DNA of 16,332 nucleotides, taken from assembly GCA_033856535.1 (NCBI GenBank), contig JAWVEV010000166.1, positions 1-16,332 on the forward strand, written 5' to 3'. The notes under the pieces are model-generated. The model was given only the letters and a program-made list of their open reading frames with translations, made no database searches and was not told the origin of the DNA. The DNA comes from JAWVEV01 sp033856535 (GTDB lineage: Bacteria > Actinomycetota > Thermoleophilia > Miltoncostaeales > Miltoncostaeaceae). Of this stretch, positions 1 to 8,659 are shown piece by piece (positions within the stretch are counted from its first letter, which is position 1; every line of letters begins with the position of its first letter). The translations under genes were made by a program, and so were the position numbers.

Positions 1-78
1 CGATCCCGCCCGTCAACGCGATGCAGGCCGGGCCCCCGCGCGGGGGCCCGGCCTGCATCGCGTTGACGGGCGGGATCG
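1..78. repeat. Perfect 78-bp palindrome without spacer at the window edge
   Basis: Bases 1-39 are the exact reverse complement of bases 40-78, with no unpaired centre. The right arm is protein-constrained: it encodes the start of CoaE up to the glycines of the Walker A loop. The left arm is simply that sequence inverted, and it supplies the ATG at 21. A perfect spacer-less palindrome that begins exactly at base 1 and mirrors coding sequence is best explained by a foldback (inverted duplication) at the end of an assembled contig. A genuine hairpin is possible but less likely, because long perfect palindromes are unstable in bacteria. Confidence 0.95.
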
Positions 79-647
79 GCTCGGGGAAGTCGGCCGCCCT
101 GGCGGCCTTCGCTCGCTGCGGCGCCGCCGTGCTCTCGAGCGACGAGGCCGTCCACGGCCTCTACGCCGACCCCGAGGTGGTCCGGGCGGTGGTCGACCGC
201 TTCGGGTCCGAGGTGCTGAGCGCCGCCGGCGCCGTGGACCGTCCCGCGCTGGGGGCCCGGGTCTTCGGCGACCACGAGGCGATGCGCTTCCTGGAGGGCC
301 TGATCCACCCGCGCGTCGGGGCGGGTCGCGAGCGCTGGGTGGCCGGGCAGCGCGCCCTCGACCCGCCGCCCCCGCTGCTGGTCTGCGAGGTGCCCCTGCT
401 CTTCGAGGTCGGCGCCGAGGGGGCGTTCGACGCGGTGCTCACCATCACCGCCGGCGAGGCCGTCCGCCGCGCGCGGGTCGAGGAGCGCGGCCAGCGCTTC
501 GACGAGCGCCGGGCCCGGCAGCTCCCCGAGGAGGAGAAGGTCGCCCGGGCCGACGGGGCCTTCGTCAACGACGGGGCGCTCGCGGACCTCGAGTCGTGGG
601 TGGCCGATCGCTTCGCCGAGCTCGCCGGCCGGCCCTGCGGTGGCTAG
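21..647 (+). CDS. coaE: Dephospho-CoA kinase CoaE, probably lacking its true first codons
   Basis: This is the last enzyme of coenzyme A synthesis; it phosphorylates the 3'-hydroxyl of the ribose of dephospho-CoA using ATP, in the cytoplasm. The P-loop GGIGSGKS is at residues 17-24, followed by the SSDEAVHGLY stretch (family S-D-A/lid region), HPRV near residue 93, the core strand PLLFE, and the C-terminal Q-x6-K-x3-AD-x3-ND pattern typical of CoaE. The 208-residue length is normal for the family. The ATG at 21 lies in the left arm of the 78-bp palindrome, so residues 1-6 are probably artefactual; family members usually begin only a few residues before the P-loop strand (here ACIALTGG), so the native start is likely just beyond the window. 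The end overlaps the next gene if that one starts at GTG 640, suggesting translational coupling. Confidence 0.93.
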   Translation: MQAGPPRGGPACIALTGGIGSGKSAALAAFARCGAAVLSSDEAVHGLYADPEVVRAVVDRFGSEVLSAAGAVDRPALGARVFGDHEAMRFLEGLIHPRVGAGRERWVAGQRALDPPPPLLVCEVPLLFEVGAEGAFDAVLTITAGEAVRRARVEERGQRFDERRARQLPEEEKVARADGAFVNDGALADLESWVADRFAELAGRPCGG

Positions 648-1272
648 GAGCATGGCGAGGGAGATCACGCTCGTCCGCCGGTCCGCCGTCTCGACGCGGC
701 TGGCCACCGCGCTCGTGGTCGTCGTCGGGCTCGCGATCGCCTGGCTGCTGGTGCACCAGGCCATGCCCGGCTGGTACGCGCGCCTCTGGTACCCGCTGCA
801 CTACGAGCGGGCGATCGTCGACAACGCCGGCCGCAACGGGCTCGACCCCGCCCTCGTCGCGGCGGTCATCGAGACCGAGAGCGGGTTCGTTCCGGACTCC
901 CGCTCCAGCCAGGGGGCCGTCGGCCTGATGCAGCTCCTGCCGGCGACGGCCCGCTTCGTCGCCGAGGGCCCGGACCGACCCAGCCCCGGGCCGGCCCGGC
1001 TGGAGGACCCCGAGGTCAACATCGCCTACGGGACGCGCTACCTCCGCTACCTGATCGATCGCCACGGCACCCTCACGCTGGCGCTCGCCGCCGACAACGG
1101 CGGGGAGGCCAACGTGGAGCGCTGGGGGGCCGAGGCGGCGGCGGTGGGCAGGACCCTGCGCGTGCCCGAGGACGTGCCCTTCCCGGAGACGCGCGCCTTC
1201 GTCGGCAAGGTGCTCGACCTGCGCGGCATCTACCGCCGCACCTACGCCGACCGGCTGGCGCCGAGCGGCTAG
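640..1272 (+). CDS. Membrane-anchored lytic transglycosylase (SLT/goose-lysozyme fold)
   Basis: Predicted to cleave the MurNAc-GlcNAc bond of peptidoglycan with formation of a 1,6-anhydro product, outside the membrane. A basic N-terminus is followed by one hydrophobic segment (residues 21-38), then a soluble SLT domain. The domain has the catalytic glutamate in ETESGF (Glu80), the GAVGLMQLLP motif (92-101), NIAYGTRYL (127-135) and LALAADNGG (147-155). The last motif normally reads AYN; here Asp152 replaces the conserved tyrosine. The GTG at 640 overlaps the coaE stop by eight bases. An ATG at 652 is in frame, but AGGAG (646-650) lies only one base before it, too close to be ideal, so the start is uncertain by four codons. 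Its stop shares a CTAG with the convergent VOC gene. It resembles the soluble-lytic-transglycosylase/MltE-like group; no specific gene name is warranted. Confidence 0.88.
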   Translation: MARSMAREITLVRRSAVSTRLATALVVVVGLAIAWLLVHQAMPGWYARLWYPLHYERAIVDNAGRNGLDPALVAAVIETESGFVPDSRSSQGAVGLMQLLPATARFVAEGPDRPSPGPARLEDPEVNIAYGTRYLRYLIDRHGTLTLALAADNGGEANVERWGAEAAAVGRTLRVPEDVPFPETRAFVGKVLDLRGIYRRTYADRLAPSG

Positions 1273-1658
1273 CTCAGCCCGTGCTCGATCAGCTCGATCC
1301 GGAAGTCGTCCGGGTCGCGCACGAAGCAGATCCGCGAGCCGCCGGGATAGGCCTCATAGGGCGGCCGCTCCGGCTCGATCCCATGCTTGGCGAGGGCGGC
1401 CAGCTCGGCGTCGATGTCGTCCACGGTGAGGGCGATGTGGTTGTACGCCTCGCCCATCGCGTAGGGCTCGTCGCGGCCGTCGTTGACCGTCAGCTCCAGG
1501 CGGTCGCCGTCGCCGGGCAGGCCCAGGAAGATCACCGTGGCGGTGTCGCCGCCGACCCGCTTGCGGGACCGCTCCTCGAACCCGAGCAGCGCGTAGAAGG
1601 CGAGCGACTTCTCGGGGTCCAGGACGCGGATCGAGGTGTGGATCAGCTCGTTGGCCAT
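1269..1658 (-). CDS. VOC-family metalloprotein, glyoxalase I (lactoylglutathione lyase)-like
   Basis: A 129-residue single protein made of two beta-alpha-beta-beta-beta modules. The four metal ligands of glyoxalase I are present at near-identical spacing: His7 (HTSIRV), Glu55 (RLELTV), His74 (NHIAL) and Glu122 (RIELIE). DPEKSLAFYALLGFE is the typical first-helix signature. Known relatives isomerise the hemithioacetal of methylglyoxal and a low-molecular-weight thiol; the thiol used here cannot be read from sequence, and other VOC activities remain possible. The ATG at 1658 is well supported by GAGGAG (1669-1664) five bases upstream and by a TACGAT -10 box at 1693-1688. It is divergent from the hydrolase gene and convergent with the transglycosylase, so it is probably transcribed alone. 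Confidence 0.9.
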   Translation of the reverse strand: MANELIHTSIRVLDPEKSLAFYALLGFEERSRKRVGGDTATVIFLGLPGDGDRLELTVNDGRDEPYAMGEAYNHIALTVDDIDAELAALAKHGIEPERPPYEAYPGGSRICFVRDPDDFRIELIEHGLS

Positions 1659-1687
1659 GCGGGCTCCTCAGGTCCGGGGTCGGGCCC

Positions 1688-1693
1688 ATCGTA
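1688..1693 (-). promoter_or_regulatory. Predicted -10 box (TACGAT) for the VOC gene
   Basis: Reading the minus strand, TACGAT ends 29 bases before the ATG at 1658. It would give a leader of roughly 20 bases carrying the GAGGAG ribosome site. No clear -35 hexamer is seen 16-18 bases further upstream, which is common in GC-rich actinomycete promoters. The call rests on the hexamer and the spacing only. Confidence 0.45.
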
Positions 1694-1750
1694 GGGGGCG
1701 TCCGCGCCGGCGGCCCACCGGCTCGCCCGGTCGCGGTCGGGCCGCTGATC

Positions 1751-1756
1751 TAGGCT
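1751..1756 (+). promoter_or_regulatory. Predicted -10 box (TAGGCT) for the secreted hydrolase
   Basis: TAGGCT lies 44 bases before the GTG at 1801. The surrounding 12 bases TCTAGGCTGAGG match the uvrA promoter (11139-11150) at 11 of 12 positions. Transcription would begin near 1763, leaving a leader of about 38 bases with a strong AGGAGAGGAG ribosome site at 1787-1796. No convincing -35 box is seen. Confidence 0.4.
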
Positions 1757-1800
1757 GAGGCGAGCCCGGCCGGAGGGACGCCGGCCAGGAGAGGAGCCGC

Positions 1801-3744
1801 GTGGGCGGACCAGGACGGTGGATGCAGCGCCTCGCGGGCCCCCTCGCGGTGGTCCTCGCCGCGCTGATCTGGGCGCCCTCGCCGGGCCACGCGGCCCCGC
1901 AATTCACGCCGTGCCCGAAGATGCCGGGCGTCCGCTGCGCGACCCTCAGGGTCCCGCTCGACCGCTCCGGGGCGATCCCCGGCTCGGTCGGGCTCCGCGT
2001 GGCGCGCATCGCCCCCGAGAAGCCCAGCCGCGGCGTGGTGGTGGCGCTCAGCGGCGGGCCAGGACAGGCGGCCGTGGCCGACGCCCAGCTCTTCGCCGAG
2101 GCGCTCGCTCCGGTCCTGCGGGACCGGGAGCTCGTCCTGTTCGACGCGCGCGGCACCGGCCGCTCCGGACAGCTCACCTGCCGGTCGCTGGGGCGGCTGG
2201 ACGAGGCGCGCACCGAGGCCGAGGTCGACCGCGAGGTGCGCGCCTGCGCGGCCCAGCTCGGCCCGCGCCGGGCTCAGTACACCACCGCCGACTCGGTCGA
2301 GGACCTCGAGGCCGTCCGCCAGCTGGTGGGCGCCGACAAGATCTCCCTGTACGGCGTCTCCTACGGCACCAAGCTCGCCGTCGCCTACGCCGACCGGTAC
2401 CCGGACCACGTGGAGCGGGTGGTCGCTGACTCGTCCGTGCTGCCCGAGGGCATCGACCCCTTCGCCCGGGCGTCGTTCGCCGCCCTGCCCGGGATGCTGA
2501 CCGACCTCTGCGCCGACGACCGCTGCCGCGGCATCACCGCGGACCCGGCCGGCGACCTCGCCAGGCTCGCGGACCGGCTGCGGCGCGGGCCGCTGCGGGG
2601 ATCGGTGGTCCGCCCCGACGGGAGCCTCAGCCGCGTGCGCCTGCGCCAGGCCGACCTGGTCGGGATCCTCCTGGCCGGCGATCTCGACCCGCTCATGCGC
2701 GCCCGCACGCCGGGTGCGATCCGGGCCGCCCTTGCCGGCGACACGGCGCCGATCCTGCGCCTGGCCCAGGGCGCGACCGAGGAGGAGGGCGGGGGCGTGA
2801 ACGAGGCGCTCTTCGTGGCCGAGATCTGCGAGGAGGAGCCGGTGCCCTGGGACCCGGCCGCCCTGCCGAAGGCGCGCCGGGCGCAGTGGCTCGCCGTGGC
2901 GCGTGCGCTGCCGCCGGGCAGCTTCGGCCCCTTCGGGACGACGGCGGCGCGGGTCGTCTCGCCCCAGTACGACTTCTGCTCCGGCTGGCCGGGCCCGGCC
3001 GTCCGGGCCGCCCCGTCGCCGCCGAGCGCGGTCCCGATCCTGGTGATGTCCGGCCGCGGCGACGTGCGCACCCCGCTGCCCGACGCGCAGACGCTGACCG
3101 CGAGCCACCCCGGGGCGAAGCTGCTCGAGGTGGGGGGCAGCGGCCACGGCGTGCTCCTGAACGACGGCACCGGCTGCGCCCGCCGCGCCCTGGTGCGGTT
3201 CTTCCTCGATCGCGAGCTCCCCTCGTGCCTCGACGGCGAGCCGCTGGTGCCGCCGGAGGACCGGCCGCCGCCGCGGCTCAAGGACGTCCCGGTCGCCGAC
3301 GGTCTCGCCGGCCGGCGGGGGAAGGTCATGAAGTCCGTGCTCCTCACCCTCGACGACGTCTTCACGACGATCGCGGTCAGGATCTTCACGACGGACGGGG
3401 ACACCGTTCGGGGCACCGGCCTGCGCGGCGGGCGCTTCGCGATGCGCGACGGCGACGTCCGCCTGACCCGCGTCGTCCACGTGCCGGGCGTGCGGGTCTC
3501 CGGGAGCCTGGGCGACGTGCTGCACGTGGCGGCGCCCGGGATGACCGGGACGCTCGCGCTCACCAAGAGCGGCCGCCTGGTGGGGACCCTCGGCGGCCGG
3601 CGGGTCGAGAGCCGCGAGGTGACCCTCGCCGGCGTGCTGGCACTCGGCTCGCCGGGGACCCCGGACGCGCTCCGGCGCGGCCGCATCGCGGCGCGGGCTG
3701 CCCTGGTGACCGGCCGCCCGAGGCCGAGTCTGAACCGGGAGTAG
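1801..3744 (+). CDS. Secreted alpha/beta-hydrolase, tripeptidyl aminopeptidase-like, with extra C-terminal domain
   Basis: A 647-residue exported serine hydrolase. Residues 1-32 form a signal peptide (RR/basic start, hydrophobic core, PGHAA cleavage region). The oxyanion-region GGPG is at 85-88 and the nucleophile elbow GVSYG gives Ser187. A likely triad is completed by Asp421 in SGRGD followed by TP, and His449 in GSGHG. The cysteines in AEIC and DFCSGWP (343 and 393) fit the TAP C-terminal region. This architecture is that of tripeptidyl aminopeptidases and related proline-iminopeptidase-like enzymes that remove N-terminal peptides outside the cell; the true substrate is unknown. After about residue 480 a proline-rich linker leads to roughly 140-160 extra residues, predicted beta-rich and rich in V/T/G/R, beyond the usual 480-520 length. 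GTG 1801 is supported by AGGAGAGGAG four bases upstream. The gene is monocistronic and followed by hairpins. Confidence 0.88.
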   Translation: MGGPGRWMQRLAGPLAVVLAALIWAPSPGHAAPQFTPCPKMPGVRCATLRVPLDRSGAIPGSVGLRVARIAPEKPSRGVVVALSGGPGQAAVADAQLFAEALAPVLRDRELVLFDARGTGRSGQLTCRSLGRLDEARTEAEVDREVRACAAQLGPRRAQYTTADSVEDLEAVRQLVGADKISLYGVSYGTKLAVAYADRYPDHVERVVADSSVLPEGIDPFARASFAALPGMLTDLCADDRCRGITADPAGDLARLADRLRRGPLRGSVVRPDGSLSRVRLRQADLVGILLAGDLDPLMRARTPGAIRAALAGDTAPILRLAQGATEEEGGGVNEALFVAEICEEEPVPWDPAALPKARRAQWLAVARALPPGSFGPFGTTAARVVSPQYDFCSGWPGPAVRAAPSPPSAVPILVMSGRGDVRTPLPDAQTLTASHPGAKLLEVGGSGHGVLLNDGTGCARRALVRFFLDRELPSCLDGEPLVPPEDRPPPRLKDVPVADGLAGRRGKVMKSVLLTLDDVFTTIAVRIFTTDGDTVRGTGLRGGRFAMRDGDVRLTRVVHVPGVRVSGSLGDVLHVAAPGMTGTLALTKSGRLVGTLGGRRVESREVTLAGVLALGSPGTPDALRRGRIAARAALVTGRPRPSLNRE

Positions 3745-3800
3745 GCGGGCGGGGGCGCCGGGCGCCCGCTCCGACGGCGGGGCCCGGCGCGGTCCCGCCG
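3745..3800. terminator. Two consecutive GC-rich hairpins, likely terminator region
   Basis: Directly after the hydrolase stop, GCGGGCG (3745-3751) pairs with CGCCCGC (3763-3769). A second hairpin is formed by CGGCGGG (3775-3781) and CCCGCCG (3794-3800). Both stems are seven perfect G-C pairs. No T-tract follows, so these are not classical intrinsic terminators, but U-less GC hairpins are common at gene ends in actinomycetes. The position, between the hydrolase and the convergent STAS gene, suits a bidirectional transcription block. The remaining bases to 3920 hold no other feature that I can support. Confidence 0.5.
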
Positions 3801-3920
3801 CGACATGACGGGGCGGGGACGCGCGCCGCTCCGAGCGACCTTCGACGCGCGATCCGAACGACGAATGTCGCGTCAGCGGAGGAGCGCCGGCCAACCGCCG
3901 CCGGCCGCCCGCCCGGCGGC

Positions 3921-4280
3921 TCAGCCCGTGGCGTTCTCCGGCGCAGCGTCCTCGACCAGGTTCAGCTCGTGGTCCAGGCCGGTGACCGCCAGGGCGCGGC
4001 GCACGGCGCCGGGGCCCACGATCACCCTGAGCGCGCCGCCGGCCTCGCCGGCCCGCACGTGGGCCGCCCAGAGGGCCCGGGCCCCGCTCGAGTCGATGAA
4101 GGTCACCTCGCGGAGGTCCAGGACGAGGGTCGCCGTGCCGCGCTGGAGCTCCACGAGGGCCGCGTCGAGGGCGTCGGCGTCCTCGAGGTCCAGCTCGCCG
4201 CTCAGCACGACCTCGGTCGCGCCGCCGCCGTCGGCGTCTCCGACCTTCGCGGTGAGGTTCGTGTAGCGGGGCGCCCTCAC
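3921..4280 (-). CDS. STAS-domain anti-sigma factor antagonist (SpoIIAA/RsbV-like)
   Basis: A 119-residue stand-alone STAS domain. The strand VVLSGELDLEDADAL is followed by LVLDLREVTFIDSSGARAL, which holds the conserved D-S-S-G loop (Asp63, Ser64, Ser65, Gly66) whose serine is phosphorylated by anti-sigma kinases in SpoIIAA and RsbV. Unphosphorylated antagonists of this family bind the kinase and free the sigma factor. Neither a kinase nor a sigma factor is encoded in the window, so partners are unknown. The GTG start at 4280 overlaps the stop of the upstream GAF-ANTAR gene in a GTGA arrangement, and no independent ribosome site is evident, so translation is probably coupled to that gene. Any loss of translation caused by the upstream frameshift could therefore matter, although the downstream frame also remains open through the junction. 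Confidence 0.88.
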   Translation of the reverse strand: MRAPRYTNLTAKVGDADGGGATEVVLSGELDLEDADALDAALVELQRGTATLVLDLREVTFIDSSGARALWAAHVRAGEAGGALRVIVGPGAVRRALAVTGLDHELNLVEDAAPENATG

Positions 4281-4998
4281 CGCTGGCCGCCGGGCTCGGG
4301 GGCGCCCTCGCCGGCGAGGAGCTCGCGCGCCACCTCACCGACCTTGCGACCGGCGCTGCGGGCGCTCTGGCGCAGGCGACTGAAGGCCTCGGGCTGATCG
4401 AGGTCGTGCCGGCCCATCAGGAGCCCGACCGCCCGCTCGATCACCAGCTTGTTGTCGAGCGCGTACTGGAGCTGGGCGACGAGCTGGGCCTGGCGTTGGG
4501 CCGCGACCGCGTCGCGGAGGATCCCCTCGATCACCTCGTTGACGGCCTCCAGCGCGCGCCGCTCGCGCTCGTCCCAGTCGTGCGGCTCGTCGACGAACAC
4601 GTCGAGGGAGCCGATCAGCTCACCGTTGAGCCGGGTGGGGATGCCGAGCGCCGCGGCGGCGCCCTGCTCGGCGGCGACCGGGCGCGGGCCGGGCCATCGC
4701 CCGTCGCTCACCATGTCGGCGGTCTCGACCATGCGGCCGATCAGGAACGCGTCGACGGACGGGCCCTCGGCGAGGTTCTCCTGCGCGATCTCGAGCAACC
4801 GCGCCGACGCGTCGCTGGCCACCGCGTAGCGCAGGACGTTCTCCTCGTCGACCAGCATCAGGCCGGCGCCGGTCACGCGGAACGGTCCCGCGTCGCCGCG
4901 ACGGCGCGCTGCAGCGAGGAGACGACGTCGGGAGCCGGATCGGCCGAGGCCGCCAGCCCGCTGAGCGCGCGCGCCAGATCGTCCGGGTCGATCGCCAT
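4277..4998 (-). CDS. GAF-ANTAR antitermination regulator, split by an apparent one-base frameshift
   Basis: The C-terminal part carries a GAF domain (GAGLMLVDEENVLRY to about GSLDVFVDEP) and a complete ANTAR RNA-binding domain (AQLQYALDNKLVIERAVGLLM onward, with the AFSRLRQSAR and VGEVARELL helices). ANTAR proteins bind paired RNA stem-loops to prevent transcription termination. Upstream, another frame starts at ATG 4998 with MAIDPDDLARALSGLAAS, a typical N-terminus for this family, and reads 41 codons to a TGA at 4875-4873. The GAF frame extends upstream only as arginine-rich nonsense. Adding one base between 4884 and 4883 turns the junction into ATRD-x-FRVTGAG and restores a product of about 240 residues, the family length. 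The lesion may be a sequencing error or a recent mutation. An in-frame GTG at 5046 is an alternative start; no good ribosome site is seen for either. The STAS gene follows with GTGA overlap. Confidence 0.82.
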
Positions 4999-5225
4999 TC
5001 CGGGGACGCGGGCGTCCGGGGGCGGGCCCTCGCCGGCCTCTCTCACACCGGGCGACCGGCAGCATCGAGCATCCCGCCATGCGGTCCACCCACGTTCCCT
5101 CCCCCGGCATCGTGTGCGGCTCGTCCACGGGGGTCACGGCGGACGTCGCGCGGGGATTGTCGTCGCCCCCGCGGGGAATGGCAACCGGCTCGGATCCGGC
5201 CCCCGGGCCGCGCCGCGAGGGGCGC

Positions 5226-5231
5226 TACCCT
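5226..5231 (+). promoter_or_regulatory. Predicted -10 box (TACCCT) for leaderless uvrB
   Basis: TACCCT ends exactly six bases before the ATG at 5238, so transcription would be expected to start at the A of the initiation codon. No Shine-Dalgarno sequence is present before that ATG, in agreement with a leaderless mRNA. No -35 hexamer is recognisable. The intergenic stretch 4999-5237 between this gene and the divergent GAF-ANTAR gene shows nothing else except a short CCCCGCGGGG palindrome at 5167-5176. Confidence 0.5.
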
Positions 5232-5237
5232 CCGTCC

Positions 5238-7366
<2,129 letters not shown>

Positions 7367-7370
<4 letters not shown>

Positions 7371-7618
7371 GCGCCGACCCGGGCCGCCGGCTTCCGCCCG
7401 AGGACCTCGGGTTCCGGTCGCTGGCCGCCCCCGGGCTGGACGAGGACGACCTGCTCGCGGCGATCTACGGCCCGCCGGGCTCCGGCGTGCTCTGGGGCGA
7501 CGGCCGGCCGCCGGCCCTCGGGCCCGACGGTCTCCGAGGCGCCGACGACGAGCGCCGCCGCCGGCACGAGGCCCTGCTCGAGAGGTGGCCCCCGGAGCCG
7601 GAGCCGCCGCGGCCTTGA
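7367..7618 (+). CDS. Small protein of unknown function (83 residues)
   Basis: I do not recognise this protein. It starts at a GTG sharing four bases with the uvrB stop (GTGA) and ends in a TTGA that contains the likely start of the next gene, so it sits in a tightly packed operon. The product is soluble, without signal peptide or membrane segment. It has an ordered-looking middle, LPPEDLGFRSLAAPGLDEDDLLAAIYG, then a glycine/proline-rich stretch, and a basic-acidic helix DERRRRHEALLERW near the C-terminus. There are no cysteines or histidine clusters that would suggest metal binding. Stop-to-start overlaps on both sides and amino-acid composition unlike an out-of-frame reading support it as a real gene; position suggests cotranslation with uvrB, but no function can be assigned. 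Confidence 0.65.
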
Positions 7619-8646
7619 GTGTCGACCTCGCGGTCGTCGGAGCCGGCGTCATCGGCCTCGCGACCGCCCTCGCGGCGGCGGATCGGGGCGCCCGCGTCGT
7701 GGTGGTCGAGCGGGAGCGGCCCGGCGCCGGCCAGTCGCTGGGCCCGGGCCGGATCTTCCGCCACATCACCGACTCGCCCGAGCGGGTCGCGCTCGCCCGG
7801 CGGGCACGGCTCGCGTGGCGCGCGGCCGAGGAGCGCTTCGGCGTCCCCCTGCTCGGGAGTCAGGGCGCGCTGCTGGTGGGCGACCCCGGGGACCACGCCG
7901 CCCGGTTGGCCGCCGCGGGCCTGCCCCACGAGACGCTCGACGGCGCGGGCATCCGCGAGGCGCTGCCGTTCCTCGGGCCGTGGGCGGTGGAGGGGCTGCT
8001 CGACCGCGACGGCGGCGCGATCGACGCCGCGGGCTACGTCGCGACCCTCGCCGGAGCACTCGGCGACGCCATCCGTCCCGGCACCGTCACCGGCCTGCGC
8101 CACGAGGGGGAGGGAATCGCGCTGGACGGGGCCAACGTCCGCGCGGCGCGGGTGCTCGTGGCCGCCGGCGCGGGCGTCCTCGACCTCGCGCCGGGACTCG
8201 GCCTGCACCTTCCGATCCGGGTCGCCGTGCACCACCGGGTGGCCTTCGGGCCGGTCGCGGGCGCCGCGGGGCGCCCCTGCCTGCTGGAGCGGTCGGACCG
8301 CGCCGGGCCGCGCTGCTACGGGGTCCCGGTCTCCGAGGACGCCTACGCGATCGGCGTCGGCGCGTTCGACGATCGGACCCAGGACGAGGGCGTCGCGGCC
8401 ACCGCGGCCCACGCGGCGGCGGCGTTCCCGGGCCTCGGCGCCGAGCGCCGGGGCGTGGTCCGCTGCGCCTCGACGATCCTGGCCGGCGATCCGGAGAACT
8501 TCGGGCTCTTCGCGGCCGAGCCGCTCGGCGCGGCCGTCTTCGCCGGCGGGAACCTCTTCAAGTTCGCCCCGCTGCTCGGCGAGCTGCTCGCCGAGGCCCT
8601 GCTCGAGGGCCGGGTGGCCCCGGCCCTCACCCCGCCCGCGGACTGA
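7615..8646 (+). CDS. FAD-dependent amine/amino-acid oxidase of the DAO superfamily (sarcosine or N-methyltryptophan oxidase-like)
   Basis: A 343-residue flavoprotein. The N-terminal Rossmann motif is LAVVGAGVIGLATALAAADRG with GAGVIG at 9-14 and the ribose-binding acid in VVVVERE (Glu32). GRIFRHI at 45-51 matches the SRIFRH signature of monomeric sarcosine oxidase relatives, and the C-terminal GGNLFKFAPLLGELLAE matches their G-x-x-FKFAP-x-LGE signature. Cys284 in RCASTILAGDPENFG lies where these enzymes attach FAD covalently. Such enzymes oxidise secondary amines or N-methyl amino acids with release of hydrogen peroxide; the substrate cannot be determined. The chosen TTG start overlaps the previous stop (TTGA), with GGAG at 7600-7603. 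A GTG at 7585 would add ten residues and cannot be excluded. The gene is convergent with ftsH, 13 bases away. Confidence 0.85.
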   Translation: MSVDLAVVGAGVIGLATALAAADRGARVVVVERERPGAGQSLGPGRIFRHITDSPERVALARRARLAWRAAEERFGVPLLGSQGALLVGDPGDHAARLAAAGLPHETLDGAGIREALPFLGPWAVEGLLDRDGGAIDAAGYVATLAGALGDAIRPGTVTGLRHEGEGIALDGANVRAARVLVAAGAGVLDLAPGLGLHLPIRVAVHHRVAFGPVAGAAGRPCLLERSDRAGPRCYGVPVSEDAYAIGVGAFDDRTQDEGVAATAAHAAAAFPGLGAERRGVVRCASTILAGDPENFGLFAAEPLGAAVFAGGNLFKFAPLLGELLAEALLEGRVAPALTPPAD

Positions 8647-8659
8647 GTCCGCCGGCGGG

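Noticed and set aside
3859..3870. CGACGAATGTCG in the hydrolase-STAS gap, recurring inverted at 16280-16291
   Set aside because: A shared 12-mer on either strand is expected several times by chance in 16 kb of this composition, and the contexts do not otherwise match.
1750..4338. Very long minus-strand open frame (862 codons) across the hydrolase and STAS genes
   Set aside because: It is rich in R, G, A, P and H runs with no recognisable domain and lies antisense to well-supported genes; such frames are expected opposite GC-rich coding sequence.
8649..8658. CCGCCGGCGG palindrome between the oxidase and ftsH stops
   Set aside because: A ten-base palindrome without a loop cannot form a stable terminator hairpin, and such strings are frequent in this sequence.
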